Shown here one piece after another: positions 1-8,040 of a stretch of DNA of 64,000 bases. The translations under genes and the position numbers were made by a program. Below the pieces are notes generated by a model, which was not told where the DNA came from, ran no database searches, and saw only the letters and a list, made by a program, of their open reading frames with translations. This DNA is from Enterococcus timonensis (GTDB taxonomy: Bacteria; Bacillota; Bacilli; Lactobacillales; Enterococcaceae), in NCBI RefSeq assembly GCF_900104595.1, contig NZ_FNVY01000004.1, positions 868,001-932,000 on the forward strand, read 5' to 3'. Each line of letters starts with the position of its first letter. Within the stretch, counting starts at the first letter, position 1.

Positions 1-710
1 TTTGACCAAGACAAAGCTTCAAGTTCTCCAATCCGAATGCCAGTATAAAAGAGCATTTCATACACAATCTTCCGATGGTGGGTTTGAATCTTATCGTCCT
101 TCAATTCATTCATCACTTTTAGAAACTCACTGTGTTCCCAAAACTCAACTTTCTTATTCTCAGAGGGAAGCGAAGAAACATCTTCAACGGGATTTTTAGC
201 AATCACCCCCTCTTTAACAGCCCGATCCAATACAATCTTTAAGTGTCCCCGAATCCGATTGATATAAGACTTTGATAACGTTTCGCCATTGACTTTTTTC
301 CGTGAATTACGTGACTCTGTCTGGCTTAGTTCAAATAGCCAATCCTCAATATCGTGACTTGTAATATCTCGAACACGAAAATGATAGAAAAACTGCATTC
401 GCTTTTCGAATATAAATTGCGCATTCTCATATGTTTGACTTTTCACCTGTCTCTCATACCATTTTACAAACCTATCCTTGTAAAACTCTTCGAAAGTCAT
501 TTGATTGGTAGAACACAGTTGATTAGGAACTGTCTTGTTAAAATCATGTGTTTCCATGTACTTGTCATAAGCAATTTTGGCATCTTTTTGTGAAGCATAG
601 CTTCGTTTAGTCTTCTGAACCTTTCTTCCATTTTCATCTATACCTAGATATGCTCGAAAGAACCATTTTTTTGTTTTTTTGTCTTGATAAATATTTTTAA
701 TTTTTGGCAT
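1..710 (-). CDS. int: Tyrosine recombinase (integrase) of the mobile element, 3' part outside the window
   Basis: The minus strand is open from the ATG at 708-710 to the window edge, 236 codons without a stop. The N-terminus (KIKNIYQDKKTKKWFF) looks like the AP2-like arm-binding domain of Tn916-type integrases. A SAM-like core-binding region follows at about residues 65-175, and the protein then enters the catalytic domain. The motif TGIRIGELEALSW near residue 225 is box I with the first catalytic Arg. The remaining catalytic His, Arg and Tyr would lie to the left of the window. By family knowledge it would integrate and excise the element. The small DUF3173 gene and the relaxase gene upstream on the same strand fit an integrative and mobilizable element. 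The target site cannot be seen. Confidence 0.93.
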   Translation of the reverse strand, partial: MPKIKNIYQDKKTKKWFFRAYLGIDENGRKVQKTKRSYASQKDAKIAYDKYMETHDFNKTVPNQLCSTNQMTFEEFYKDRFVKWYERQVKSQTYENAQFIFEKRMQFFYHFRVRDITSHDIEDWLFELSQTESRNSRKKVNGETLSKSYINRIRGHLKIVLDRAVKEGVIAKNPVEDVSSLPSENKKVEFWEHSEFLKVMNELKDDKIQTHHRKIVYEMLFYTGIRIGELEALSWS

Positions 711-769
711 CGTACCATTCCTCTCTATACTCGAGAAAAGCTACTTTAATTGTACCGCGCTTGTACTGT

Positions 770-973
770 TTATTCCGCAACTTGAACGTGGAAAAGATGT
801 TCAATCACTCGAGATGGCACCACACCAACTTGGCGATTGTTATAAAAATCTATACCTTCAACCCTTGCAAGATACGTTTTGCTCTCTTTAATCATTCGTG
901 CAGCTTGACTAGGTTTAAAGCCCATCTCTATCAAAACTGCACGATTTACCATGAAATCACATTTTGTTTCCAT
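770..973 (-). CDS. DUF3173 family small protein next to integrase
   Basis: This 67-residue protein fits DUF3173, which is commonly encoded just upstream of Tn916-type integrases in Firmicutes mobile elements. The body reads as a short helical DNA-binding-like fold (VLIEMGFKPSQAARMIKESK). The position suggests an excisionase or accessory role, but that is inferred from context and not shown by the sequence. The start ATG follows a GGGGGTGAGAG Shine-Dalgarno region. It is the middle gene of the relaxase-DUF3173-integrase set. Confidence 0.75.
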   Translation of the reverse strand: METKCDFMVNRAVLIEMGFKPSQAARMIKESKTYLARVEGIDFYNNRQVGVVPSRVIEHLFHVQVAE

Positions 974-1072
974 TCTCTCACCCCCTGATACTTTACTCCT
1001 TTTAAATTAATCCTCTTTATAATCAATTGTTTCTCATTCAATGGTTGTGTTATACTCGTCTTGTCGAGGCGG

Positions 1073-1106
1073 AGTACGTTGCACAACTTGTTGTGTAAGC
1101 AGTACT
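1073..1106. other. Interrupted inverted repeat between relaxase gene and DUF3173 gene (candidate nick or origin site)
   Basis: AGTAC (1073-1077) pairs with GTACT (1102-1106), and inside this CACAAC pairs with GTTGTG across a 2-nt loop. A further small hairpin (CTCG/CGAG) lies just to the left. The relaxase ends at 1115, so the structure sits in the 141-nt gap between that gene and DUF3173. Rep_trans/MobT enzymes nick at or beside such hairpins, so an oriT or double-strand origin is possible. A simple transcription-related hairpin is the alternative. Confidence 0.35.
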
Positions 1107-1114
1107 TTGCTTTT

Positions 1115-2347
1115 TTAGTAGCTTGTTTTCTCATTTGATATACTTTGTAGTTTTCGTTCATAATACTCAACCTCCTCCTGATAATATTCTGGGTCTGCCT
1201 TCATATTTTGGAGAAGTTTAATCTGTCTTGGATTCATTTCTCCTTGTTCAATAATCAAAGACAACAAGGAAGAATGAAACGTTTGATCCACTTGTGCTAT
1301 AAAAGCTAGCGATGGCGAAACACCATGAATTAACCAATTCATACTTTTCTCAAAGCTTTGAGGAATTGTCTCTAAAGAAATAGTGATTGCGCCACGATTG
1401 TCAATAAAGGCTGCCCATTTGGCATCGACTTTTGCATCTGGATCATTTGGATCACGGTCATAAAAACAAATTGCTCCATTAAGTAACTCAAAGAACAGTT
1501 TGGTTAAATCATGGGATCTTGAAATAATCTTTGCCAAGCTTTGTGCTTTCTCTTTTCGATACCGTAGTTCAAAGCGATTTTTCACTTCTGCCTCTTCAAG
1601 TGGTATTCCTCTTCGCTTTCGTTGTTCATAATCCTTCTGATAAAAACAAAAGCGACATTGACTCTTCTTTGAGCCTAAATACAAGGTCTCGCCATTTGAT
1701 TCATTATTTGTGATATCCGTCCCGCCATGAGATTCACTCACTTGAAACGTGGTCCATACATGGCCTAGTGTTACTTTACGCTTTAGTTCTGGAATGCTGA
1801 GACTCCCCACAAAATCATCTAAAGTAAAATCAATCCGTGTAAAGTTTCCCTGATAATCTAATACCTTACGGAAGAACTCTTGCCAGTTTGATTTTGCGGT
1901 TTTCAAACGCATGGCAAGATGTTTACAGCCTTGACCTGAAAACTCCATTACGGTTCCTTTTACCGTATCGTCAATGGAATACCGAATCGTGATTACTTGA
2001 TTCCAAACATATTGCCCAATATAGCCCTTTGGTGCATAATCCAATTCCTCAAAGCGTTCAATAGGCATGCCAATAATCTCTTCAATCAACTTTAAATGTT
2101 GATTCGAGAAAAAGTGAATGGTTAGATAATCAATCAAAACACGATTAACTGGAACAACCTCTTCTTGCAAACTATCCAGTATAAGAGTCAATTTTTCTGC
2201 ACTTAATTGTCTCGTTCCTTTTTCTACTTTCGATAATAACGATCTCGAAATCCCCACTTTTTCTGCTAAATATCGCTGGGTCCACCCCCTTTCTTCTCGA
2301 GAAACTCGAATGGCTTCCCCGAGATCATTTTGATTGACTTGGTTCAT
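1115..2347 (-). CDS. MobT/Rep_trans-type relaxase or replication initiator with N-terminal HTH
   Basis: The 410-residue protein begins with a clear XRE-type helix-turn-helix (about residues 7-62, TQRYLAEKVGISRSLLSKVEKG). The replication initiation factor (Rep_trans) domain follows from about residue 100 to 340, including the segment NFTRIDFTLDDF. This domain order is typical of the MobT relaxases of Tn916-like and ICESt3-like elements and of the small elements they mobilise. The enzyme would nick the element's origin for rolling-circle replication or transfer. No coupling ATPase or secretion genes are visible, so the element would depend on a helper, unless those genes lie to the left. Transcription starts from a strong promoter shared with the divergent XRE gene. 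Confidence 0.85.
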   Translation of the reverse strand: MNQVNQNDLGEAIRVSREERGWTQRYLAEKVGISRSLLSKVEKGTRQLSAEKLTLILDSLQEEVVPVNRVLIDYLTIHFFSNQHLKLIEEIIGMPIERFEELDYAPKGYIGQYVWNQVITIRYSIDDTVKGTVMEFSGQGCKHLAMRLKTAKSNWQEFFRKVLDYQGNFTRIDFTLDDFVGSLSIPELKRKVTLGHVWTTFQVSESHGGTDITNNESNGETLYLGSKKSQCRFCFYQKDYEQRKRRGIPLEEAEVKNRFELRYRKEKAQSLAKIISRSHDLTKLFFELLNGAICFYDRDPNDPDAKVDAKWAAFIDNRGAITISLETIPQSFEKSMNWLIHGVSPSLAFIAQVDQTFHSSLLSLIIEQGEMNPRQIKLLQNMKADPEYYQEEVEYYERKLQSISNEKTSY

Positions 2348-2411
2348 AGAAAAACCTCCTTCTGCTATTAAATTGTCAAAGAACCATCAGACTTATTTTA
2401 AGTACAAATCG

Positions 2412-2440
2412 ATTGTACGCCTGTATTTATTTTAAGTCAA
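2412..2440 (-). promoter_or_regulatory. Promoter of the relaxase gene
   Basis: On the minus strand, TTGACT (2440-2435) and TACAAT (2417-2412) are separated by exactly 17 bp. The -10 lies inside an inverted repeat at 2402-2418 (GTACAA..TTGTAC). The -35 is one arm of a second inverted repeat at 2434-2453 (AAGTCAA-6-TTGACTT). Confidence 0.75.
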
Positions 2441-2446
2441 TACATT

Positions 2447-2475
2447 TTGACTTTTTTTAAGTACAAGCGTATACT
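2447..2475 (+). promoter_or_regulatory. Promoter of the XRE regulator gene, with operator-like palindromes
   Basis: TTGACT (2447-2452) and TATACT (2470-2475) are spaced by 17 bp. The -35 is the right arm of the inverted repeat whose left arm is the -35 of the divergent relaxase promoter. The motif TTTAAGTACAA recurs around 2400 and 2460, with a variant TTTAAGTCAA at 2434. Binding of the XRE protein to these sites would control both promoters at once; that binding is inferred. Confidence 0.75.
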
Positions 2476-2508
2476 GAATTTAAGAACTCATCATGAGGAG
2501 GAGTTTTC

Positions 2509-3321
2509 ATGGAGATAGACAAGCAAGCAGTTGGCAATCGAATTCGGCAGATTCGCCAAGAGTTAAAGTTGAGTATGGAGAAATTTGGCAAACTAATTGG
2601 TGATTTACCGCGAAGTACAGTCAATAACTGGGAACGTGGGATTAACCTTCCAAAAACCGAAACCCTTCACCAAATTGCAGAAATAGGCCATGTCACCAAC
2701 GAATATCTTTTGTATGGTGAGCAAGAAAACCAATACATTTTAGAAATGCTTCAAAAGAAGGCAGGTAAGCTTGATCCTAAGATTGAAGGACTGATAGTAG
2801 ACGAACTGAAACAAGCAGATCTTGTCAGTGAAAAAGAAATGGATCGAATGGTTGAATTTTTTATTACAAACCTCGTTCCACCAACTGAACAAGATCAGTT
2901 TACTTTCCAATGTATCGACGAGAAAAAGCGGCTTTACCTTGGTTCAACTAATTTTGGTAAAGAAGCGCAGCTCTATTTACACCATGACAATCAAAATCAT
3001 ATTCTGCACATGATGCCCTTTACCTTCTCCAACTTTAGTGTGGATCGCTTACTCGTCTATTTAGCAAATCAAGAATCCTATTCCTATTTTGGGAAACATT
3101 TGCCAAAGAAACTAGTAGAAAAGGCCATTCTTCTATACTCAATCAATCAATCAACCGGCGATGTGCGAATTGCTCCGTTGGTCTATTCAAAAGAAACCGC
3201 TTCTTATCAGTACACAGAGGACAATCAATACCTACTAGAACAGCAATATCTCTATCTACCATTCGTGATGGAAGTCGAGAAAGAACGTCTGTTAAACGCA
3301 GCGTATCCATCATCAAAATAA
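2509..3321 (+). CDS. XRE family transcriptional regulator of the element
   Basis: The 270-residue protein has an N-terminal helix-turn-helix at residues 8-65 (MEKFGKLIGDLPRSTVNNWERG). A long C-terminal part follows in which I recognise no domain and which may sense a signal. The ATG follows a GAGGAGGAG Shine-Dalgarno sequence. It is transcribed away from the relaxase gene, and the shared intergenic region holds two palindromes overlapping both promoters. By analogy with phage-like switches it probably represses the mobilisation module and itself. A strong hairpin terminator lies about 90 bp after the stop. There is no Asp box or peptidase motif, so it does not look like an ImmR/ImmA pair. Confidence 0.82.
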   Translation: MEIDKQAVGNRIRQIRQELKLSMEKFGKLIGDLPRSTVNNWERGINLPKTETLHQIAEIGHVTNEYLLYGEQENQYILEMLQKKAGKLDPKIEGLIVDELKQADLVSEKEMDRMVEFFITNLVPPTEQDQFTFQCIDEKKRLYLGSTNFGKEAQLYLHHDNQNHILHMMPFTFSNFSVDRLLVYLANQESYSYFGKHLPKKLVEKAILLYSINQSTGDVRIAPLVYSKETASYQYTEDNQYLLEQQYLYLPFVMEVEKERLLNAAYPSSK

Positions 3322-3408
3322 AGTGACAAGCTCTATAAGCATGTGACAAAGAAAACACTGCTAGGACACTCCCAAATGGGTAGTTGTCCCAGTTTCCTGT
3401 TCTTTGTT

Positions 3409-3435
3409 AGCCCCCTGTTAGAACCGGGGGCTTTA
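3409..3435 (+). terminator. Terminator after the XRE gene
   Basis: AGCCCCC (3409-3415) pairs with GGGGGCT (3426-3432) across a 10-nt loop, followed by a short T run. It closes the XRE transcript. Confidence 0.7.
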
Positions 3436-3467
3436 TTCATGCAGTCCGGCTGCGCCTCCCTGCAATA

Positions 3468-3523
3468 GACAAAACTCCAGATCGGGTAATTCGCTTGTGG
3501 CGAAACCCGACCTGGAGTTTGTC
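3468..3523. repeat. Long interrupted inverted repeat upstream of the arsenic cargo's 3' end
   Basis: GACAAA-CTCCAG-TCGGGT on the left pairs with ACCCGA-CTGGAG-TTTGTC on the right, with single-base bulges. A further TTCGC/GCGAA stem forms the tip. The structure spans 56 bp with almost complete pairing. It lies between the XRE terminator and the last ars gene. It has only a weak T run on either side, so it may be a recombination or insertion remnant and not a plain terminator. Confidence 0.6.
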
Positions 3524-3594
3524 TTTACAGTATTATTTTATGCTTCTTTCGAATATCTCCAAGCATTCAGTGATTTATCTATCTTTGATCTCTT

Positions 3595-3831
3595 TTAAGC
3601 CTCTTGCAATAACTCCTTGATTTCCTTTGGTTTTGCAACTCGGCCACTAACGACTAATTTATCATCAATAATCAGTCCTGGCGTCTTCATCACACCAGCT
3701 TTCACGATTTCAGCCATATCTTCGACTTTTGTAATTGTCGGCGTAATGCCTAACTCCGACACTGCTGTTTCTACATTTTCTTTTAACTTTTGACAGTTTT
3801 TACAACCTGGACCTACAATTTTGATTTCCAT
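3595..3831 (-). CDS. Thioredoxin-like CxxC redox protein of the arsenic cargo
   Basis: The 78-residue protein has the CKNC redox motif at residues 10-13 directly after the first beta strand (IKIVGPG). It also has the conserved cis-Pro region TPGLIID, so it is a minimal thioredoxin fold of the 'redox-active disulfide protein 2' type. Such proteins are often encoded beside DUF318/ArsP permeases. It probably reduces the permease or the arsenate reductase; this partner assignment is inferred from the neighbouring genes. It is the last gene of the five-gene ars operon, 24 bp after the permease stop. Confidence 0.85.
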   Translation of the reverse strand: MEIKIVGPGCKNCQKLKENVETAVSELGITPTITKVEDMAEIVKAGVMKTPGLIIDDKLVVSGRVAKPKEIKELLQEA

Positions 3832-3855
3832 AATTATCTAATCCCCCTTAACTTT

Positions 3856-4842
3856 TTATAAAGCTATACTATTGAAAGTAAAGCCAATCAATAAAATACC
3901 TACAATACAAATTGTGATAAAGATTCCTAACAATTTAGGTTTAACCACTCTACTTAACATGATTAATGACGGCAAAGACAACGTTGTGACAGACATCATG
4001 AAAGCCATCAAAGTTCCCACTGGCACCCCTTTTGAGAATAGCGCTTCTGCTATTGGGAGAACACCAAAAATATCTGCATAAATTGGTGCCCCAATTAAGG
4101 TCGCAATAATCAGGCCAAACGGATTATTATTACCTAGGATGCTTTGAATAAAACTGGTCGGAATCCAATTATGAATGAGTGCACCAATCCCAACCCCAAT
4201 TAATACATAAAGCCAGACTTTACTAGCAACCTCCTTCACTTGCCCCCAACCATAAGCCATTCTTTTTTTTATGGTATAGGTTTCAACTTGGCTAAGACCT
4301 TCCTCCATCTCGCGAATATAATCTTGAATTTCATTCTCTAGGTGTAATTTATCAATGAGTGTACCTCCAATTACAGCTAGCAGTAATCCTAAAAGAACAT
4401 AAGCTATCGCAAATTTCCAGCCGAAGAAAGACATTAACAGGATAATTGAGGCAATATCAACCATTGGTGAGGAAATAAGGAAGGAGAAGGTTACTCCTAA
4501 CGGTAATCCAGCGGTTGTAAACCCAATAAAAATTGGAATGCTAGAACAACTACAAAAAGGCGTGACTGTACCCAAAAGTGCTCCCAGTAAATTCCCCTTC
4601 CAACCTTTTAAGCCACCCAACAATACTTTGGTTCTTTCAGGTGGAAAAAAAGTCTGAATAACCCCCATGACAAAAATTAAGATCGTTAATAAGATAAAAA
4701 TCTTAATTGTATCAAACAGAAAGAACTGAAGACTTGCCCCTATCTTGCTATCGATCGAAAGTCCAAAACGCTCAACTAATTTTCCCATCAAATCATTTAG
4801 CCAAACCATTTTTAGTAATTGATCGCTAATCCAAGTCCACAT
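3856..4842 (-). CDS. Permease of the DUF318/ArsP family
   Basis: The 328-residue integral membrane protein has about eight hydrophobic segments. It contains the family's Cys-rich signature TPFCSCSSIP, with Cys at about 97 and 99. A central charged loop around residue 175-195 splits two four-helix halves. ArsP members export trivalent organoarsenicals, and other DUF318 proteins have unclear substrates. The position between arsC and a CxxC protein in an ars operon supports a role in arsenical efflux. It starts 20 bp after arsC. Substrate specificity cannot be read from the sequence. Confidence 0.82.
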   Translation of the reverse strand: MWTWISDQLLKMVWLNDLMGKLVERFGLSIDSKIGASLQFFLFDTIKIFILLTILIFVMGVIQTFFPPERTKVLLGGLKGWKGNLLGALLGTVTPFCSCSSIPIFIGFTTAGLPLGVTFSFLISSPMVDIASIILLMSFFGWKFAIAYVLLGLLLAVIGGTLIDKLHLENEIQDYIREMEEGLSQVETYTIKKRMAYGWGQVKEVASKVWLYVLIGVGIGALIHNWIPTSFIQSILGNNNPFGLIIATLIGAPIYADIFGVLPIAEALFSKGVPVGTLMAFMMSVTTLSLPSLIMLSRVVKPKLLGIFITICIVGILLIGFTFNSIAL

Positions 4843-4862
4843 ACCTTCCCCTCCCTTTTGAA

Positions 4863-5279
4863 TTAAACATTTAACTGCTTCGATAATTCAATCATTCTCT
4901 TTTCGATTTCATCTCTTGTGTCTCGGAAAGCACTTCTAATTTCTGCCTCAGATCCTTTCGCTTTGGCAGGATCTACTAAGTCCCAATGAAGGTGAGTGCT
5001 TTCCTTTGGAATCATGGGACACTTATCTGCTGCGTCACCGCAAAGAGTGATAATCATGTCAGACTGATTAAAGTAGTCCAAATCAATCAAGTCAGATGTT
5101 TGATTCGAAATATCGATTCCAGATTCTTCCATTACGGCCACTGCTCTAGGATTCAGACCGTGGGTTTCAACTCCAGCACTTCGGATTTCCCAAGAATCAT
5201 CTAAGTATTTTTTAGCAAAGCCTTCCGCTATTTGACTTCGACAGGAATTGCCCGTACATAAGAAATAGATTTTTTTCAT
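4863..5279 (-). CDS. arsC: Arsenate reductase, low-molecular-weight phosphatase type
   Basis: This 138-residue cytoplasmic enzyme reduces arsenate to arsenite using thioredoxin. The P-loop CTGNSCRS places the nucleophilic Cys at residue 8 and the Arg at 14. The redox pair Cys80 and Cys87 ([10 protein letters not shown]) follows, as in plasmid pI258 ArsC. The acid Asp-Pro segment is near residue 103. All catalytic residues are present. It overlaps the acr3 stop by 4 nt, so the two are translationally coupled. Arsenite formed here would be exported by the Acr3 pump. Confidence 0.95.
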   Translation of the reverse strand: MKKIYFLCTGNSCRSQIAEGFAKKYLDDSWEIRSAGVETHGLNPRAVAVMEESGIDISNQTSDLIDLDYFNQSDMIITLCGDAADKCPMIPKESTHLHWDLVDPAKAKGSEAEIRSAFRDTRDEIEKRMIELSKQLNV

Positions 5280-6352
5280 TCATTTTCTCCTTTTGTTGGG
5301 AACCAATCTTTCGTTCCATTGATCAATTTGACTAATAACAACATAACAGGTACTTCTGTTAGAACGCCTACTGTTGTCACAAGTACAACTGGTGAATTGA
5401 CACCGAAAAGCATAATTGCTACGGCAACCGATAACTCGAAAAAGTCGGAAGCACCAATCAAAGCTGCTGGCGCTGCCACATTATGAGGCTGTTTTGTCCA
5501 TTTACAAGTAAAATAAGCAAAGTTTGCGGTAATAATATTTTGTAAGACTAAAGGAACGGCAATCATGAGAACATGAAACGGATTGTTTAAAATAATATCC
5601 CCCTGATAAGTAAAAATGATTACCAATGTCAATAACAAGCCAATGGTTGTAATGGAGTCAAACTTTGGTAAGAAGCGATTGTTAAAGTAATCAATTCCCT
5701 TACGTTTTATCATGAAGTATCGCGTTAATGCCCCACCAACTAACGGTACTAGCACAAATAGTAGTACGGAGGCAAAGAGAATATTCCATGGTACAAACAC
5801 ACTATTTACTCCTAAAAGGAAGGAAACAATTGGTACAAATAGGACAATGATTAATAAATCGTTAATTGATACTTGAACCAAGGTATGCGCTGGATCACCT
5901 TTTGTAAGGTTTGACCAAACAAAAACCATAGCGGTACATGGCGCTGCCCCTAATAAAACGGCTCCAGCCACATAGTCTTTTGCTAAGTCTGCTGGGATAA
6001 AATTGCTAAAAACAACATAAAAGAAGAAAGATGCTAAGCCAAACATCAAGAACGGCTTAATTAGCCAGCTTGTAATGCTAGAGATCATAATCCCCTGATA
6101 TGTTTTTCGGACATTCAGTATTGATTTAAAATCGATTTTCATCATCATTGGGAAAATCATAACCCAAGTTAAAACGGCAATTGGAATATTTGTATTTAAC
6201 ACTTGATAGCTTTCTAATCGGTCTGCGACACTAGGTAAAAACTTTCCGATTAGCATGCCTGCTGCCATACATAACAATACCCAAACCGTTAGATACTTCT
6301 CGAAGAAATTAATTGCAGGTTTTTCAGTTACTTCCGTAGATACATTGTTCAT
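5276..6352 (-). CDS. acr3: Arsenite efflux pump, ACR3 family
   Basis: The 358-residue protein has ten predicted membrane helices and the Acr3 signature in helix 4 ([15 protein letters not shown]). Cys139 there corresponds to the conserved arsenite-binding Cys. It belongs to the BART superfamily and exports arsenite by proton antiport at the cytoplasmic membrane. It is the first intact gene of the ars operon, about 20 bp after the end of the broken arsR. Length and motifs are complete, so resistance should work if it is transcribed. Confidence 0.95.
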   Translation of the reverse strand: MNNVSTEVTEKPAINFFEKYLTVWVLLCMAAGMLIGKFLPSVADRLESYQVLNTNIPIAVLTWVMIFPMMMKIDFKSILNVRKTYQGIMISSITSWLIKPFLMFGLASFFFYVVFSNFIPADLAKDYVAGAVLLGAAPCTAMVFVWSNLTKGDPAHTLVQVSINDLLIIVLFVPIVSFLLGVNSVFVPWNILFASVLLFVLVPLVGGALTRYFMIKRKGIDYFNNRFLPKFDSITTIGLLLTLVIIFTYQGDIILNNPFHVLMIAVPLVLQNIITANFAYFTCKWTKQPHNVAAPAALIGASDFFELSVAVAIMLFGVNSPVVLVTTVGVLTEVPVMLLLVKLINGTKDWFPTKGENE

Positions 6353-6373
6353 TCATAAAACTCCTATCGATTA

Positions 6374-6667
6374 CTAGCTAATTGATTTTTCTTTGATAAG
6401 AAGTTCCTTCAAAATTACTAGGAAATCCTCAACAAAATCTTCCTGTAAAGCGTAATGATGCCATTGACTCTTTTTCGTTACTTTGACAATTCCTGCCTTC
6501 TCTAAAAGCTTCATGTGGTGTGATAATGTCGGTTAAGTAAAGTCAAAATTCTCCAACACTTCACATGCACAAAGAGAGTCAGCTGTAGAAAGTAAGTCAA
6601 CAATTTTCAACCTTTTTGGATCAGCTAAGGCTTTCGTGATGGTAGCAATCTGTTCATAGTTTTCCAT
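6374..6667 (-). pseudogene. arsR: arsR repressor interrupted by an in-frame TAA at codon 45
   Basis: Reading from the ATG at 6667, a normal 97-codon ArsR/SmtB repressor can be followed. It contains ALADPKRLKIVDLL, the metal-binding type motif CACE at residues 33-36, and the recognition helix SHHMKLLEKAGIV. Codon 45, at 6535-6533, is TAA where the family normally has Gln (FxxxQPTLSHHM), so a single C-to-T change (CAA to TAA) explains it. The predicted product stops before the DNA-recognition helix. If real, the operon would lose its repressor and be expressed constitutively. A sequencing error or a host regulator acting in trans are alternatives. There is no in-frame ATG restart until the Met in SHHM. 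Confidence 0.88.
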
Positions 6668-6686
6668 GGAGGGCCTCCTATTGAAT

Positions 6687-6740
6687 TGTATATAGATAAT
6701 TATCTATATACAATATAGATGAACGTCTATATACGGTCAA
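6687..6740 (-). promoter_or_regulatory. ars promoter with two ArsR-type operators
   Basis: On the minus strand, TTGACC (6740-6735) and TATATT (6717-6712) are 17 bp apart. A perfect 26-bp palindrome with 13-bp arms (left arm starting TGTATATAGA) occupies 6687-6712, just after the -10. A second inverted repeat, ATATAGA-6-TCTATAT (6713-6732), sits within the promoter. Both carry the ATAnAGA-type core expected for ArsR operators. Confidence 0.85.
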
Positions 6741-6815
6741 GCGTTTCTGTCTTTTTATTTTCAACATCGTCTGGTAAAAATCTCTATCGTAAAGCTCTTC
6801 TAGTAAAGTATCTCT

Positions 6816-6908
6816 GGTAGAAAAACGTGGTAGAAAAAATAAAATAACACAAAAAAAGCGGCTTTTCAGCCGCTTTTGGTAGAAGATTGGAAAACTCAGG
6901 TAGAAAAA
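6816..6908. repeat. Four short direct repeats GGTAGAA(AAA) at the element/chromosome boundary
   Basis: GGTAGAAAAA occurs at 6816, 6829 and 6899, and GGTAGAA at 6878. A degenerate copy (GGTAAAAAT) lies at 6773. They flank the pot operon terminator and lie where the right end of the element is expected. They could be integrase arm-type sites or chance AT-rich repetition. Confidence 0.35.
6851..6877 (-). terminator. Terminator of the potABCD operon
   Basis: GCGGC (6858-6862) pairs with GCCGC (6869-6873), extended by four A-T pairs. The minus strand then runs into seven T residues. It lies 90 bp after the potD stop and marks the chromosomal side of the element junction. Confidence 0.85.
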
Positions 6909-6966
6909 AGACGATTTTTAGCTTTTTAGAACGTTGATAAATCCCCATTCTCGCTGAGTTTTGTCA

Positions 6967-8040
6967 TTATCTCCTATACATTTTAAATTCTAAAAAGAAA
7001 TCGTTGTAAAGACCGAGGTATTTTGAGCCGAGATTTTCGTAGACTTCCAAATGACTAATTACTTCGTCGCTTGGATAAAATTGTTCGTCACTCGTAATTT
7101 CTGGGTCCATTATTTCTAGTGCGGCTTTATTTGGCGTGGAATAACCAATGTATTCCGCATTTTGGGCGGCATTTTCAGGTTCCAACATAAAATTAATAAA
7201 ATCGTAAGCACCTTCGACATTTTTAGCAGTTTTTGGCATAACGATATTATCAAACCACAAGTTGCTGGCTTCAGAGGGAATTACGTAATGCAAATGTTCA
7301 TTCTCCCACATCATATCGGCTGCTTCACCGGAAAAAGTCACCGCCACTTGAGCTTCTTCGTTAATCATATACATTTTTATTTCATCAGCGACAATTGCTT
7401 TGATATTTGGCGTCAATAAATTTAATTTTTCAGCGGCTTCCTGCAACTCCTGATCGTCTTTGGAATTCAAAGAGTAACCTAGCGAGTTTAGAGAAAGGCC
7501 GAGAATTTCGCGGGCCGAATCAATTAACATCAACGAATCTTTAAATTCTTGTTTCCAAAGGTCTGACCACTGCGTAATTTGACCTTCATCGACAAATTTA
7601 TCATTGTAAACAATGCCTAGTGTCCCCCAAAAATAAGGAATACTATATTGATTTCCCGGATCAAAACTTTCATCTAAAAAGCGTTCATCAATATTTTCTA
7701 GGCCAACAATTTTTTTGTGATCTAAAGCTAGTAACATATTTTCTTCAATCATTTTATCAATCATATATTCAGAAGGAATGGCGATGTCGTATGCCGTGCC
7801 CCCTTGATTGATTTTCGTGTACATGGCTTCATTGGAGTCAAATGTTTCGTAATTCACTTTTAAGCCGGTCTCTTTTTCAAATTTGGAAAGCAACTGCGGA
7901 TCGATATAATCGCCCCAGTTGTAAATGGTCAACTCATCAGCGCCAGCTTGTCCTTGGGCATGTTCCACTTGATATGCTCCTAGACTTAGCAAAACAATAA
8001 TCGCCACTAAGCCGATAAATAAAGTCGTTAGTTTTCTCAT
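6967..8040 (-). CDS. potD: Spermidine/putrescine ABC transporter, substrate-binding protein
   Basis: The 357-residue extracytoplasmic protein has an N-terminal signal peptide or anchor (RKLTTLFIGLVAIIVLLSLG). It then enters the PotD fold at ELTIYNWGDYIDPQLLSKFEKETG. Segments such as YDIAIPSEYMIDKM and IPYFWGTLGIVYND are typical of the polyamine-binding cleft. No lipobox Cys is evident after the hydrophobic stretch, so it may be anchored by the uncleaved helix. It is the last gene of potABCD, overlaps potC by 4 nt, and a strong terminator follows. It captures polyamines for the PotBC channel. Confidence 0.94.
   Translation of the reverse strand: MRKLTTLFIGLVAIIVLLSLGAYQVEHAQGQAGADELTIYNWGDYIDPQLLSKFEKETGLKVNYETFDSNEAMYTKINQGGTAYDIAIPSEYMIDKMIEENMLLALDHKKIVGLENIDERFLDESFDPGNQYSIPYFWGTLGIVYNDKFVDEGQITQWSDLWKQEFKDSLMLIDSAREILGLSLNSLGYSLNSKDDQELQEAAEKLNLLTPNIKAIVADEIKMYMINEEAQVAVTFSGEAADMMWENEHLHYVIPSEASNLWFDNIVMPKTAKNVEGAYDFINFMLEPENAAQNAEYIGYSTPNKAALEIMDPEITSDEQFYPSDEVISHLEVYENLGSKYLGLYNDFFLEFKMYRR

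Noticed and set aside
946-1170. 74-codon minus-strand frame between the relaxase and DUF3173 genes
   Set aside because: It overlaps both neighbours and covers the inverted repeat. No domain or good ribosome binding site is seen.
3468-3523. Terminal inverted repeat of an insertion sequence
   Set aside because: The arms lie back to back over 56 bp with no transposase frame between or beside them.
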